Positions 25,264-34,497 of a stretch of 64,000 nt of DNA are shown piece by piece (positions within the stretch are counted from its first letter, which is position 1; the number at the start of each line of letters is the position of its first letter). The stretch comes from an uncultured Lachnospiraceae bacterium. GTDB lineage: Bacteria; Bacillota; Clostridia; Lachnospirales; Lachnospiraceae. Under the pieces are notes generated by a model. That model saw only the letters and a program-made list of their open reading frames with translations. It did no database searches and was not told where the DNA came from. Position numbers and translations under genes: made by a program. The DNA is taken from contig CAKRAK010000009.1 in NCBI GenBank assembly GCA_934294885.1, forward strand, positions 26,860 through 90,859. Reading direction: 5' to 3'.

Positions 25264-28200
25264 CCGAATTCATCTCCTTTCCATAATGTAACACCTGATT
25301 TTTGGCATCTCCATCACTGATTTTGGGCTGCACTCTGTAACGATTTCCTCCCAATCCGGGTTCAAATCTGCATATGCTTTTATAATCACAATAATTACAT
25401 GGGCACGCATATTCTCCTTTTTCCGGATTCATACTAATTTGTCCATGGATAATTTCTTTTCCGATATCCATCATTTTATCACGAACAAAAGATGAAATAT
25501 TGTTTAGCTCATCTGTTGAAACCAAGGATCTGTTCTGTGCGGATAATTCCCCATTCTGCTTGTATTTAACCGGACTTACCTCTCCTGTCATTCCATCCAT
25601 CAAATCCCTGCAGGTTTCATCCACATTTGCAAGACCGGTTAGTTTACTGTTTTCCACCCTTGCCTTTTCAATCCGGGAATCCTCCTGTTCCTCTATAATC
25701 TTATCCTGCATGTGATAATAATACATACCGGTGGGAATCACGTTTTTTTCAGGATACTGACGCTCCAGTAATTCCTTCATGACACTCATATATACTGCCA
25801 GCTGCAGCTGTTTTCCCTCATAAACAGACAAATAATCAATATCCTTTTCTCCTGATTTATAGTCAATAATTTTAAAATATACGGAATCCTTTGTCTCTTT
25901 TATGTCTACACGGTCCACTACACCCTTTAATTCCATATATATGTCATCCTCCAACGCCATTCGAATATACTTCAATTTGTCCTTCGGCGAAAATTCCTTT
26001 TCAAAATATGCAGGCTCCATATTTCCCTTTTCCACATGCCGGCACAGATTATCAATACTTCGTTTTGCCACACGGATTAACACATCCAGCTGATGTCTGT
26101 TTCGATAATCACTGTCAAATATCGTCTCATTCTCCCGTTTGGCAGACTCAACCGTCAACTGTTCTACCAATTCATCTCTCTGTTCCTTTGTCATATCACT
26201 AACTCTTAATTTCCGTTCTCTTAAGGAAGCAAAAAACAACTCCATTACTTCATGTAGAATAGTTCCGATATTATTGCTTTCAACCTTGTATTCCTCCCGC
26301 TTTTTAATCTTCAATCCATATTGCAGGAAAAATGCAAAAGCACAGCGGGAAAAGCTTTCCAGCTTTGAGACACTGTAAAGCATTTGATTACCGTATAACC
26401 CCTTAATCAGGTCATCCCGAAGATATTCCGGCGTATTTTGATACAAATACCCATCTATTATATTCTTTAAGTCATCTCCGTATCGTTCTTCCATAATATG
26501 ATAAAGGGAGGTATCCATCCGTCGCTGCCCCATAACCATATGGGAAAAATCCTCAAGCAATTGATTTCTCGACACTGCATTTTCCCATGATAAATCTTCA
26601 CAATCCATTAACTTTATATTAGGAAACATAGCAAGGATCTGATTCAGATAGTAGGATGGTCTTACCTCATTTCCCTTTTGATCCGTTCTGTGAAAGCAAA
26701 AATATACCTCCTCACCGGCTTTCGTAACCTGTAAGTAAAAGGCATACTGCTGCATAAAAAGATTTTCCATGGAATCCGGTGCGATATTAATATCAAGGGA
26801 CTGCAATGTTTTTCTGTCTTTGTCCAATAAAATGCTGCCTTCCCCAGACAACTTCGGCAGCAGACCATCATTTACTCCAACAACAAACAGCACTTTTATA
26901 TCATGAAGTCTGGTTCTTTCCAAATCGCCAATCACAACCTGATCCAAAGTAGACGGAATAATACCTAACTGCATGGTTTCAAGCCCCGCCCCAAGCATCC
27001 TGGCAAGTTCATTTCTGCTTATGATTTCATCCCCGAGAATATCTACGGTCTTGTCAAGGAGTTCAATCCATTTTCCATATATCTGACGATATACATCTGC
27101 CTCTCTTAACATGCCCTTTTGTTCAAACTCAAGGCTCCGGCCATTCAGATTTTCCGCTACATGATGAGCACAAATAAACCGATACAAGCCTTCTATATAC
27201 GCCTTTCCCGAAGCCCTTTCTTTTTTGAAAACGACAGATAAATCCTCCATATCTTCCATAAATTTTTTCCGGATTGTATTCAGTCTTTTTAAGCCTTTCA
27301 CTCCACCGCGGAAGGGCTGACTCCATCGTTTAAAGCCTCTGATTCCGTACTTGATCACATAATTTTCCAATTCAAAAATATCCGTCATTGGTATATTTAA
27401 AATACCGGTTTTCAAAAAGGAAAAAACGCTTTTATAAGAAAAATCCGTTTTGTATAACTCAAACAATAACCGCACCAGTTCGGACATGGGATTGTGAACC
27501 AAGGGTTCATTGTAATCCATGAAATAGGGAATTTCCATCTGCTCCATATAATGCTTTGCATCATATAATATTCCTGATATATCATTGGTTATAATGGCAA
27601 AATCCCGGTATCGATATCCCTTGCCTGCCACGTATGCTTTAATCTGATTTGCAACAAAAGCCAGCTCTCCTCCGGGAGACTTTGCAGTAATACCATGAAT
27701 ATCATGAATTTCGCTGTTGCAGACGACAGTCGGAAACCGAAACAAATGCTGTTCCAAATGACAGATGCCGGCAGCATTTTTTAGTCGGTAATTTTCCTTC
27801 ATTAAAACATGAGGTAATATCGTCACCTGATGCTTTGCAGCAAGATAACACAGCTTGTCATATTCCCGCTTACAAGCAGAAAATAATTCCTGCTCACCGT
27901 AGTCATTATTTCCAATCACATCCTCGGATATCGTAAAAGAAATCCGGATATCACACCCAAGCTTTAAAAGCTCCTCCAACACCCCATATTGAATCGGAGT
28001 AAAGCCGGAAAATCCATCCATATAAATCATTGCATCCTTTAATATCCGGGATTGTTCCGCAACCTCTGTAAGCAAACTCAGCACCTGCTCCGCCACCATA
28101 TATTGATCAGACAAATATTCTGAGAAGGCATTAAAAATCAGCTGCAAATCTTTCATCTTGTAATATAAACCTGTATTAGGATCCAATGATTGTATTGCCT

Positions 28201-28621
28201 TATCTAAAGCAGCTCCCTGTAACTGATATTGATAAAATTCCGATATCATTTTTTTAATTTCTTCTATAAATCCTGGCTTATCCCCGCAATTTTTATAAAA
28301 TCCAAGCTGTTCATTTACAGAGCCCAGTACTCTTCGGATTACCATGCTTTTTCCGTAATCATCCAGTATATCATTTGTTTTTATTCCCAGTTCATCAAAT
28401 ACCATAAAGGATAATCTGGTAAAACTAAGAATGGAAATATCCATGGTTCCACCATTAGGATGACGCTTTACCATCTCCTGTTCTGCCGACATATTAGACT
28501 GTTCCGGTAAAATATATAAAATCGGTCTATGATCTGCTTTCATGGATTCCCGAATCATTTCCTCGTATATATACGAAGTTTTTCCTGTGCCGCTTCCACC
28601 GATTATAAATTGAATTGCCAT
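25247..28621 (-). CDS. addB: ATP-dependent helicase/deoxyribonuclease subunit B (AddB)
   Basis: AddB is the second nuclease subunit and recognises Chi-like sequences. The 1124-residue protein has a Walker A loop FIIGGSGTGKTSYI at the N-terminus, an inactive helicase-like middle, and a C-terminal nuclease with IIDYKSGEKDIDY near residue 935. The four cysteines of the nuclease Fe-S cluster are visible: one in SFSRCAFAF near residue 785 and three in YACPCNYCDYKSICRF near residue 1080 (two spares present). GGAGG precedes the ATG. It is the first gene of the addB-addA-queF-folC-TPR run. Confidence 0.96.
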   Translation of the reverse strand: MAIQFIIGGSGTGKTSYIYEEMIRESMKADHRPILYILPEQSNMSAEQEMVKRHPNGGTMDISILSFTRLSFMVFDELGIKTNDILDDYGKSMVIRRVLGSVNEQLGFYKNCGDKPGFIEEIKKMISEFYQYQLQGAALDKAIQSLDPNTGLYYKMKDLQLIFNAFSEYLSDQYMVAEQVLSLLTEVAEQSRILKDAMIYMDGFSGFTPIQYGVLEELLKLGCDIRISFTISEDVIGNNDYGEQELFSACKREYDKLCYLAAKHQVTILPHVLMKENYRLKNAAGICHLEQHLFRFPTVVCNSEIHDIHGITAKSPGGELAFVANQIKAYVAGKGYRYRDFAIITNDISGILYDAKHYMEQMEIPYFMDYNEPLVHNPMSELVRLLFELYKTDFSYKSVFSFLKTGILNIPMTDIFELENYVIKYGIRGFKRWSQPFRGGVKGLKRLNTIRKKFMEDMEDLSVVFKKERASGKAYIEGLYRFICAHHVAENLNGRSLEFEQKGMLREADVYRQIYGKWIELLDKTVDILGDEIISRNELARMLGAGLETMQLGIIPSTLDQVVIGDLERTRLHDIKVLFVVGVNDGLLPKLSGEGSILLDKDRKTLQSLDINIAPDSMENLFMQQYAFYLQVTKAGEEVYFCFHRTDQKGNEVRPSYYLNQILAMFPNIKLMDCEDLSWENAVSRNQLLEDFSHMVMGQRRMDTSLYHIMEERYGDDLKNIIDGYLYQNTPEYLRDDLIKGLYGNQMLYSVSKLESFSRCAFAFFLQYGLKIKKREEYKVESNNIGTILHEVMELFFASLRERKLRVSDMTKEQRDELVEQLTVESAKRENETIFDSDYRNRHQLDVLIRVAKRSIDNLCRHVEKGNMEPAYFEKEFSPKDKLKYIRMALEDDIYMELKGVVDRVDIKETKDSVYFKIIDYKSGEKDIDYLSVYEGKQLQLAVYMSVMKELLERQYPEKNVIPTGMYYYHMQDKIIEEQEDSRIEKARVENSKLTGLANVDETCRDLMDGMTGEVSPVKYKQNGELSAQNRSLVSTDELNNISSFVRDKMMDIGKEIIHGQISMNPEKGEYACPCNYCDYKSICRFEPGLGGNRYRVQPKISDGDAKNQVLHYGKEMNSDAVDK

Positions 28622-28672
28622 CTTTTTCCTCCTTCCTGTTTTCTAATGAAAAAACATCTGTTCCTACTAAAA

Positions 28673-28707
28673 AAGTACTCATGATGCAATCTGCTGCATG
28701 AGCACTT
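28673..28707 (-). terminator. Terminator of the diguanylate cyclase gene
   Basis: On the minus strand AAGTGCTCATGCA pairs with TGCATCATGAGTACTT (one bulge) and is followed by TTTTTTAG. It lies between the cyclase gene and addB. The plus strand also has a T run after the stem. Confidence 0.75.
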
Positions 28708-28711
28708 CTTT

Positions 28712-31012
28712 TTATCTGTTTATATGTTTTCTTCTTTTTTCCCCATAAAGACGTTCATCCGCAAAATCAAGCTTATCGTAAAGATTAATCTCAGATGTAC
28801 ACTCAAATTGACAGATACCGGTACTCATCTCAATCGGATACGGTTTACCACAGTTTTCATTATGACGAAGTGTTACTTCCTCAATCCTGCGTTTCACAAT
28901 ATTTTCGTAATCTGCTACCCCTACCATGGCAAATACAACGAACTCATCTCCACCGTATCGTCCGATTACATCTGTATCCCGGAATGCTTCCCTCAAAATC
29001 TGGGCAATCTCCCGCAAGGCAAAATCTCCCTCATCATGACCATACTTATCATTAATTGTTTTCAGGTTATCCATATCCGCATATACGATTAAAGCCTGCT
29101 TTCCGAAATTCTTTTTATTTAATATTGCATTCTTTGCGTATTCCAAAAATCCACGGCGATTATTTAATCCGGTTAATTCATCTGTCTTGGCAATTTCATC
29201 CAACAATACATTATTTTTCTTTATCACCTGTAAATTAATCTCCAGATTTCTTTGGATTTCCTGTTGTTTTTCCAATAAAACAAAGGATTTCATAACAGCC
29301 GACAGCTGATATGTTACCGGTGCCACATTATGAAAATTCTCATAATCTACTTCCGATAAAAGCAAGCCATACAGATTCTCTCCTGAAAACAATGGACTTA
29401 GCACCATCGTCTTTCTGTGATTACCGCTCATGTATTCGTGATTATATATATCCTCTGTTGAAATCAATTGTTTTTCAAGCGGCAGTGGAAATGCCCCCTT
29501 GGCGTTGCCATATGCCCGGAACAAAATCTTTTTGGGCGGAATAAATTCTTCTCCCCGTTTATGGCAGATTGGCTCCTGAAAAGTATATAAATAACTGCTT
29601 TTTATTCCTACATCCCGTAAATCCACCAATATACTTTCAAACGGAACTTCACTGTCATTTTCCCTCATCAGAACTCCCACCGTCATATTGTTAATTAAAT
29701 ATGCCATCTTTTCCATACCTGCCTGCTGATTCTGAACAAGCTGACAGTTAGAAATTGCAAGACTCCGATACATTTTAGAAAATAATTTCATCAAGCGGAC
29801 ACGATCAAAAGGATTTACAAGAATCTGTTCAAATCCGCTTTGTAATGACTGTAACAAATTAAACAATAATTCTACTGTTGTATACTGAAAAATGGATTCT
29901 TTTATGATTTGGGAAAACAGCACCTCTACATCATTTTCATATTTGAAAAATTTTGTGGATTTAACCATATCCGCCATTAACTTAACCAATACAGCAAGAT
30001 CATCCTTTAACTGCTGCAAAACACTGGAATTCATATAGTCTCCAAACAGATAGGAATCAATTTTTTCCATCTGGATCCCCTCTTTTGAAAGCAGAGAACC
30101 AAAGCCCAATTTTTCCAATAAATTATCACAATCAAAACTGTGACAGCCGCAAGAAGAACGCTTTACAAAATGCGTATCAATCTCTATATCACCAATGGTT
30201 CCTGTTTCAAGGAATTTCTCCGCCCGGGTAATTGCCTGATATGCCAGCTCAGCAGCATTGGCTTCCACCGTCGTCAACGGTGGATTCAGCATGGCAGAAA
30301 AAACAGAATTATCAAAGCTGACAACCTTCATATCCGTTCCGATTTCGATTCCCATCTTCTCCATTGCCCAATATCCACCTTTTGCCATCCTGTCATTTGC
30401 AAAGGCAATACCCTCCATCTCTGGATTATCCTCTATAAACCGATAAATTTGTTTTTCCGTACTTTCCTCAAAATTACCATATATTACATACTGATCTCTA
30501 TATGGAATTCCTGCCTCCCGCAAAGCATCTTTATAAACAGTCAGACGCTCCATGGCATCTACATTGGTCTGGGGACCACTCACAAAACCAAGTTTTGTCA
30601 CTCCATGCTCCTGAATCAGATGATTGATTGCCTCCCGGAACCCCACCTTATTATCGAAGATTACGGAAGTATATCCATCCATTCTTGTATATAATAAGAC
30701 AATCGGTATATCCAGATATCGTTTCAGGAATGCAACACGATCCTCCAACTCAATACGGCCTCCGATCGTTCCCATCATAATATACAAAACATCAATCTGA
30801 TTTTTTGAAACAAACTGAAATATGGTATTATACTGATATTCATATTTCAAATGGTCAGTGGAAATAATATCAGCATCCAGATAACCACCTGCATATACAT
30901 ACATGTTCGCATCAATTGCAATTGCACCAAGATGTGCCCCCTTACACGCCTCATCTGTAAATACTGCATCCAACGAATCCACAAATAAGCCAATATTCAA
31001 ACGCTTACTCAT
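28712..31012 (-). CDS. Soluble diguanylate cyclase with LacI-type ligand-binding domain
   Basis: The 766-residue protein has an N-terminal periplasmic-binding-protein-like (LacI C-terminal) domain over about residues 1-285, without a DNA-binding helix-turn-helix and without a signal peptide. A linker with a Cys pair (SSCGC near residue 290) and a GAF-like middle follow, then a GGDEF domain at the C-terminus. The active site RYGGDEF is intact near residue 690, with an RxxD inhibitory site (RDTD) five residues before it. It should make c-di-GMP in response to a small cytosolic ligand, perhaps a sugar or nucleoside; the ligand is unknown. AAAGGAG supports the start. Confidence 0.88.
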   Translation of the reverse strand: MSKRLNIGLFVDSLDAVFTDEACKGAHLGAIAIDANMYVYAGGYLDADIISTDHLKYEYQYNTIFQFVSKNQIDVLYIMMGTIGGRIELEDRVAFLKRYLDIPIVLLYTRMDGYTSVIFDNKVGFREAINHLIQEHGVTKLGFVSGPQTNVDAMERLTVYKDALREAGIPYRDQYVIYGNFEESTEKQIYRFIEDNPEMEGIAFANDRMAKGGYWAMEKMGIEIGTDMKVVSFDNSVFSAMLNPPLTTVEANAAELAYQAITRAEKFLETGTIGDIEIDTHFVKRSSCGCHSFDCDNLLEKLGFGSLLSKEGIQMEKIDSYLFGDYMNSSVLQQLKDDLAVLVKLMADMVKSTKFFKYENDVEVLFSQIIKESIFQYTTVELLFNLLQSLQSGFEQILVNPFDRVRLMKLFSKMYRSLAISNCQLVQNQQAGMEKMAYLINNMTVGVLMRENDSEVPFESILVDLRDVGIKSSYLYTFQEPICHKRGEEFIPPKKILFRAYGNAKGAFPLPLEKQLISTEDIYNHEYMSGNHRKTMVLSPLFSGENLYGLLLSEVDYENFHNVAPVTYQLSAVMKSFVLLEKQQEIQRNLEINLQVIKKNNVLLDEIAKTDELTGLNNRRGFLEYAKNAILNKKNFGKQALIVYADMDNLKTINDKYGHDEGDFALREIAQILREAFRDTDVIGRYGGDEFVVFAMVGVADYENIVKRRIEEVTLRHNENCGKPYPIEMSTGICQFECTSEINLYDKLDFADERLYGEKRRKHINR

Positions 31013-31076
31013 ACACTTCTCCTTTGTCTTCCCCTACACAAATCTGTATAACAGTCTCCACATAATGTCCTATTGT

Positions 31077-31994
31077 TTATTTTAAAAATCCCTGTACAAT
31101 CCGTTCCTCAGCCTCTGCTTCCGACAAGCCTAAGGTCATCAGCTTCAGCAATTGTTCCCCTGCAATTTTTCCAATTGCCGCTTCATGTACCAAAGAGGCT
31201 TCTACATTTTCAGCATTCAGCTGTGGAATTGCAAGAATCTTTGCATCATCCATAATAATACTGTCACATTCCGCATGTCCCTTACAGGCAGCCTTACCGT
31301 TAATACCCAATTGGATTTCCTGCCGGCTTTGATTTTTGGCAACCCCACGACTTATGATATCACAATTACTTCCGTCTCCGTCTAAATCCACCATAATCTC
31401 TGCATAAGCATATTGGTCATCTGTCGTCATGATCTTATCATGAATCACAAGAGAAGCTCCCTCTTTTAAATCTGCGGTGGTAATTCTTTTTGTATCATCC
31501 ACACCTGCAATCTGTGCAGTCTCCAGTTCCATGTAAGAATTTTCTCCCAAATGAACAATCGTCTGCGGATTCATAACCCTTTTGCCTCTTCCGGTTCCCT
31601 CCCCATAATGTTTTTCAATGTAACGAACCTTACAGTTTTTCCCAACAAAAAAGGTATGGATTCCGTCATGCTGGCTATCTCCGTTCCCACAATTGGAAAT
31701 TCCACAGCCGGCTATAATTGTCACATCACAATCATCTTCAATAAAGAAATCATTGTAAACACATTCCTTTAACCCGCTTTCTGCAATAATAACGGGAATA
31801 TGTACACTTTCTTTTTTAGTTCCTTTTTTAAATTTTATATCAATACCCGACTTATCCGTTTTTGAAATAATGTCAATATTAGCCGTTGTATTTCTGGCAA
31901 TGCTTTTGCTGTCACTTCGAATATTATATGCACCCACAGGAAGGGCATCCAACTCCGCTACTTCCTTTAGCAAATTTTTTTGTATCTCGTTCAT
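31077..31994 (-). CDS. SufB/SufD-family Fe-S scaffold subunit (minimal two-gene system)
   Basis: SufB-family proteins form the scaffold on which Fe-S clusters are built, with the ATPase SufC. This 305-residue protein is much shorter than standard SufB (about 470). It keeps the C-terminal beta-helix core, including a Cys in KGHAECDSIIMDD and a Glu in LVHEAAIGKIAGEQL, which align with the SufB Cys and Glu needed for cluster assembly. GGAGG supports the ATG at 31994; the frame to 32012 is a GTG without that support. It starts 14 bases after sufC. The lack of a separate sufD, sufS and sufU here fits the SMS (SmsCB)-type minimal system; that assignment is inference. Confidence 0.8.
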   Translation of the reverse strand: MNEIQKNLLKEVAELDALPVGAYNIRSDSKSIARNTTANIDIISKTDKSGIDIKFKKGTKKESVHIPVIIAESGLKECVYNDFFIEDDCDVTIIAGCGISNCGNGDSQHDGIHTFFVGKNCKVRYIEKHYGEGTGRGKRVMNPQTIVHLGENSYMELETAQIAGVDDTKRITTADLKEGASLVIHDKIMTTDDQYAYAEIMVDLDGDGSNCDIISRGVAKNQSRQEIQLGINGKAACKGHAECDSIIMDDAKILAIPQLNAENVEASLVHEAAIGKIAGEQLLKLMTLGLSEAEAEERIVQGFLK

Positions 31995-32008
31995 ACATGC
32001 CTCCTGAT

Positions 32009-32674
32009 TCACTCTATTAATCCCTTTAACTCTTCATCCGAATTTTCCAATATTCTTCCATCTTTTAAGTAGACAATCCGATCTGCAATTTTAAGGATTC
32101 TTTCCTGATGGCTGATAATCAAAATTCCACCGGAAATTTCCTTTTGCAGCTTTTCAAATAAAGAAATCAGATTCTGAAAACTCCACAAATCAATGCCGGC
32201 CTCCGGTTCATCAAATATCGACAGCTTTGCTCTTCTTAATACCGTCATTGCAATCTCGATTCGCTTCATCTCACCACCGGAAAGCGTATCATTCAGTTCT
32301 CTGCGCAGATACTCCTCCGGGTTCAAGCCTACATCTCTTAATGCATCATATACCAAATGCTTATCCTTTGAGACATTGGCAATATCCAATAAATCCTTTA
32401 CCTGCAAGCCCTTAAATCTTACCGGCTGTTGAAATGCATAGCCGATTCCCTTTTGGGCTCTCTCGTCTATTGTTAATTCCGTAATATCTTCTCCGTCAAA
32501 AATAATTTTCCCTCCGGTTGGATGAACCAGACCCATGATTATTTTTGCAAGGGTAGATTTACCACTTCCATTTGGTCCCGTAATCGCTATGAATTGATTT
32601 TCCAATGTCAAATTTACGTCCGTTAATATTTCCTTGCCTTCCACTTCATAGCAGATATTTTCTAATTGTAACAT
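32009..32674 (-). CDS. sufC: SufC-type Fe-S assembly ATPase
   Basis: SufC is the ABC-type ATPase that drives cluster assembly on the SufB-family scaffold in the cytosol. The 221-residue protein has Walker A GPNGSGKST near residue 35, signature LSGGEMKRIEIAM near residue 131, Walker B LSIFDEPEAGID near residue 152 and the H loop SHQERIL near residue 188. The motif DEPEAGID rather than DEtDSGLD differs from ordinary SufC. GGAGG precedes the ATG. It is followed directly by the scaffold gene and nothing else of the Suf pathway. Confidence 0.85.
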   Translation of the reverse strand: MLQLENICYEVEGKEILTDVNLTLENQFIAITGPNGSGKSTLAKIIMGLVHPTGGKIIFDGEDITELTIDERAQKGIGYAFQQPVRFKGLQVKDLLDIANVSKDKHLVYDALRDVGLNPEEYLRRELNDTLSGGEMKRIEIAMTVLRRAKLSIFDEPEAGIDLWSFQNLISLFEKLQKEISGGILIISHQERILKIADRIVYLKDGRILENSDEELKGLIE

Positions 32675-32693
32675 GTTACTGCCTCCGATATTC

Positions 32694-32721
32694 TATGTAT
32701 ATTCCTTTATTCAAAAGGAAT
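32694..32721 (-). promoter_or_regulatory. Hairpin in the sufC leader
   Basis: TTCTTTATTC pairs with GAATAAAGGAA (10 bp, loop CTTTT) about 20 bases before the sufC ribosome site. It could affect message stability or act as an operator; no T run follows, so it is not a terminator. Confidence 0.5.
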
Positions 32722-32743
32722 AAAGAACTTTTTTGCCTATATT

Positions 32744-32772
32744 ATTTTACATGAACCACGAAAAAAAAGCAA
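32744..32772 (-). promoter_or_regulatory. Probable sigma-A promoter of sufC
   Basis: On the minus strand TTGCTT (32767-32772) and TAAAAT (32744-32749) are 17 bases apart. The predicted leader is about 65 bases. Confidence 0.6.
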
Positions 32773-32810
32773 CATGATACCATTGTGGAAAATCCTTTTC
32801 AAATTTCCTC

Positions 32811-32839
32811 TTGCCAGTTAAAATGATGCTTGTTATACT
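32811..32839 (+). promoter_or_regulatory. Probable sigma-A promoter of the PurF-like gene
   Basis: TTGCCA (32811-32816) and TATACT (32834-32839) are 17 bases apart. The leader is about 150 bases and can fold: GAAAGCG near 32907 pairs with CGCTTTC near 32970, enclosing TGCGA/TCGCA. No known riboswitch consensus was recognised in 32846-32996. Confidence 0.65.
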
Positions 32840-32996
32840 TCTGTATGGTTACGGTTCAATATAAATCGTATCGTTCACATTAGAATAACATTAGACGAAG
32901 CGAAAGCGTGCCTGCGATATATCCATATTAAATTTGTACAAAAAATATTTCGCAATTACCGATTCGCTTTCACATTACAGAAAAAGGAGAAATACA

Positions 32997-34406
32997 ATGG
33001 GTGGATTTTTTGGCGTAGTTTCAAAAGAAGATTGTATGTTTGATTTGTTTTTCGGAACAGATTATCACTCTCATTTGGGTACAAGACGTGGTGGTCTTGC
33101 CGTATATGGTGAGAACGGATTTGACAGAGCGATTCATAATATAGAGAATGCTCCATTCCGTACAAAGTTTGACAAGGATGTTCAGAAAATGAAGGGAAAT
33201 ATGGGAATCGGCTGTATCTCAGATTACGAACCTCAGCCTCTTATTGTCCGTTCACATCATGGCACCTTTGCCATTACAACCGTAAGCAAAATTAACAATG
33301 TAGACGAAATCGTAAGTTCCATTTTTTCCAATAACAATACTCACTTTTTGGAAATGAGCGGTGGTGACATCAATGCTACAGAATTGGTTGCTGCTATCAT
33401 CAATCAGAAAGAAAATCTAATTGACGGTATCCACTATGCCTTAGAATTAATAGACGGTTCTCTGACATTAATGGTAATGACGCCAAAAGGAATCTACGCT
33501 GCCCGAGACAAATACGGACGAACACCTCTTGTAATCGGAAAAAAAGAAGGTGCATATTGTCTGACCTTTGAGGATTTTGCATATCGTAATCTTGGATATG
33601 AGGACTATAAAGAACTGGGTCCCGGTGAAATCGTTGTCGTTGATCAAAAGGGCGTAAAGACTTTGGTTGCTCCCGGTAAGGAAATGAAAATCTGTACCTT
33701 TTTGTGGGTTTATTACGGATATCCATCCAGCTCCTACGAGGGCATCAGCGTTGAGCAGATGCGGTATAACTGTGGTGCTGCACTGGCAAAGCGAGATAAC
33801 GTAAAACCGGATATTGTCGCAGGTGTTCCGGATTCCGGTACCGCCCATGCAGTGGGATATTCCAATGCTTCCGGTATTCCATTTTCCAGACCGTTTATCA
33901 AATATACACCAACCTGGCCAAGATCCTTTATGCCTACAATCCAAAGTAAGCGTAATCTGATTGCCAAGATGAAGCTGATTGCCGTTCATGACCTGATCAA
34001 AGATAAGAGCCTTTTACTGATTGACGATTCAATTGTCAGGGGAACCCAGCTTCGGGAAACAACAGAATTTTTATACCAAAGCGGTGCAAAAGAAGTCCAT
34101 ATCAGACCGGCCTGTCCACCTTTGGTATACGGATGCAAATATTTAAACTTCTCCCGCTCGTCATCTGAAATGGACTTGATTACCAGACGGGTAATCGCAA
34201 GATTAGAGGGCAACGAAAACGTATCTGATGAAGTTTTACAGCAATACTGTGATCCGGATTCTGAAAAATACGATACTATGGTAGAAGAAATCCGCAAGGA
34301 GCTTAACTTTACAACCTTACGCTTCAATCGTTTGGATGACATGCTGGATTCCGTTGGAATTCCTGCAGAGCATCTTTGTACATACTGTTGGAACGGTAAA
34401 GAATAA
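32997..34406 (+). CDS. PurF-family protein lacking the glutaminase nucleophile
   Basis: The 469-residue protein is laid out like amidophosphoribosyltransferase, with an N-terminal Ntn-type domain and a C-terminal phosphoribosyltransferase domain. The PRPP loop LLIDDSIVRGTQ is intact at about residues 340-351, and the C-terminal YCWNGKE echoes PurF. The start codon is followed by Gly-Gly-Phe-Phe-Gly where PurF has Cys-Gly-Val-Phe-Gly, so the nucleophilic Cys is missing. The glutamine-binding GHVRYSTAG becomes GCISDYEPQ, and HNGNLVN becomes TVSKINN. AAGGAG supports the ATG at 32997. It may use ammonia or bind PRPP as a regulator; both are inference. A canonical purF is also present. Confidence 0.85.
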   Translation: MGGFFGVVSKEDCMFDLFFGTDYHSHLGTRRGGLAVYGENGFDRAIHNIENAPFRTKFDKDVQKMKGNMGIGCISDYEPQPLIVRSHHGTFAITTVSKINNVDEIVSSIFSNNNTHFLEMSGGDINATELVAAIINQKENLIDGIHYALELIDGSLTLMVMTPKGIYAARDKYGRTPLVIGKKEGAYCLTFEDFAYRNLGYEDYKELGPGEIVVVDQKGVKTLVAPGKEMKICTFLWVYYGYPSSSYEGISVEQMRYNCGAALAKRDNVKPDIVAGVPDSGTAHAVGYSNASGIPFSRPFIKYTPTWPRSFMPTIQSKRNLIAKMKLIAVHDLIKDKSLLLIDDSIVRGTQLRETTEFLYQSGAKEVHIRPACPPLVYGCKYLNFSRSSSEMDLITRRVIARLEGNENVSDEVLQQYCDPDSEKYDTMVEEIRKELNFTTLRFNRLDDMLDSVGIPAEHLCTYCWNGKE

Positions 34407-34415
34407 GTCTTTTAT

Positions 34416-34458
34416 ATGCCACAAAATATTTTCATAAAATATTTTGTGGCATTTTTTT
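34416..34458 (+). terminator. Strong intrinsic terminator of the PurF-like gene
   Basis: ATGCCACAAAATATTTT pairs with AAAATATTTTGTGGCAT around CAT and is followed by seven T residues. Confidence 0.92.
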
Positions 34459-34497
34459 ATTTCCTGCATACAATAGCCATTGAACATTTATTGCGAG

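Noticed and set aside
32846..32996. A glutamine- or purine-type riboswitch in the leader of the PurF-like gene
   Set aside because: The leader can fold, but none of the conserved bases of those riboswitch classes could be matched.
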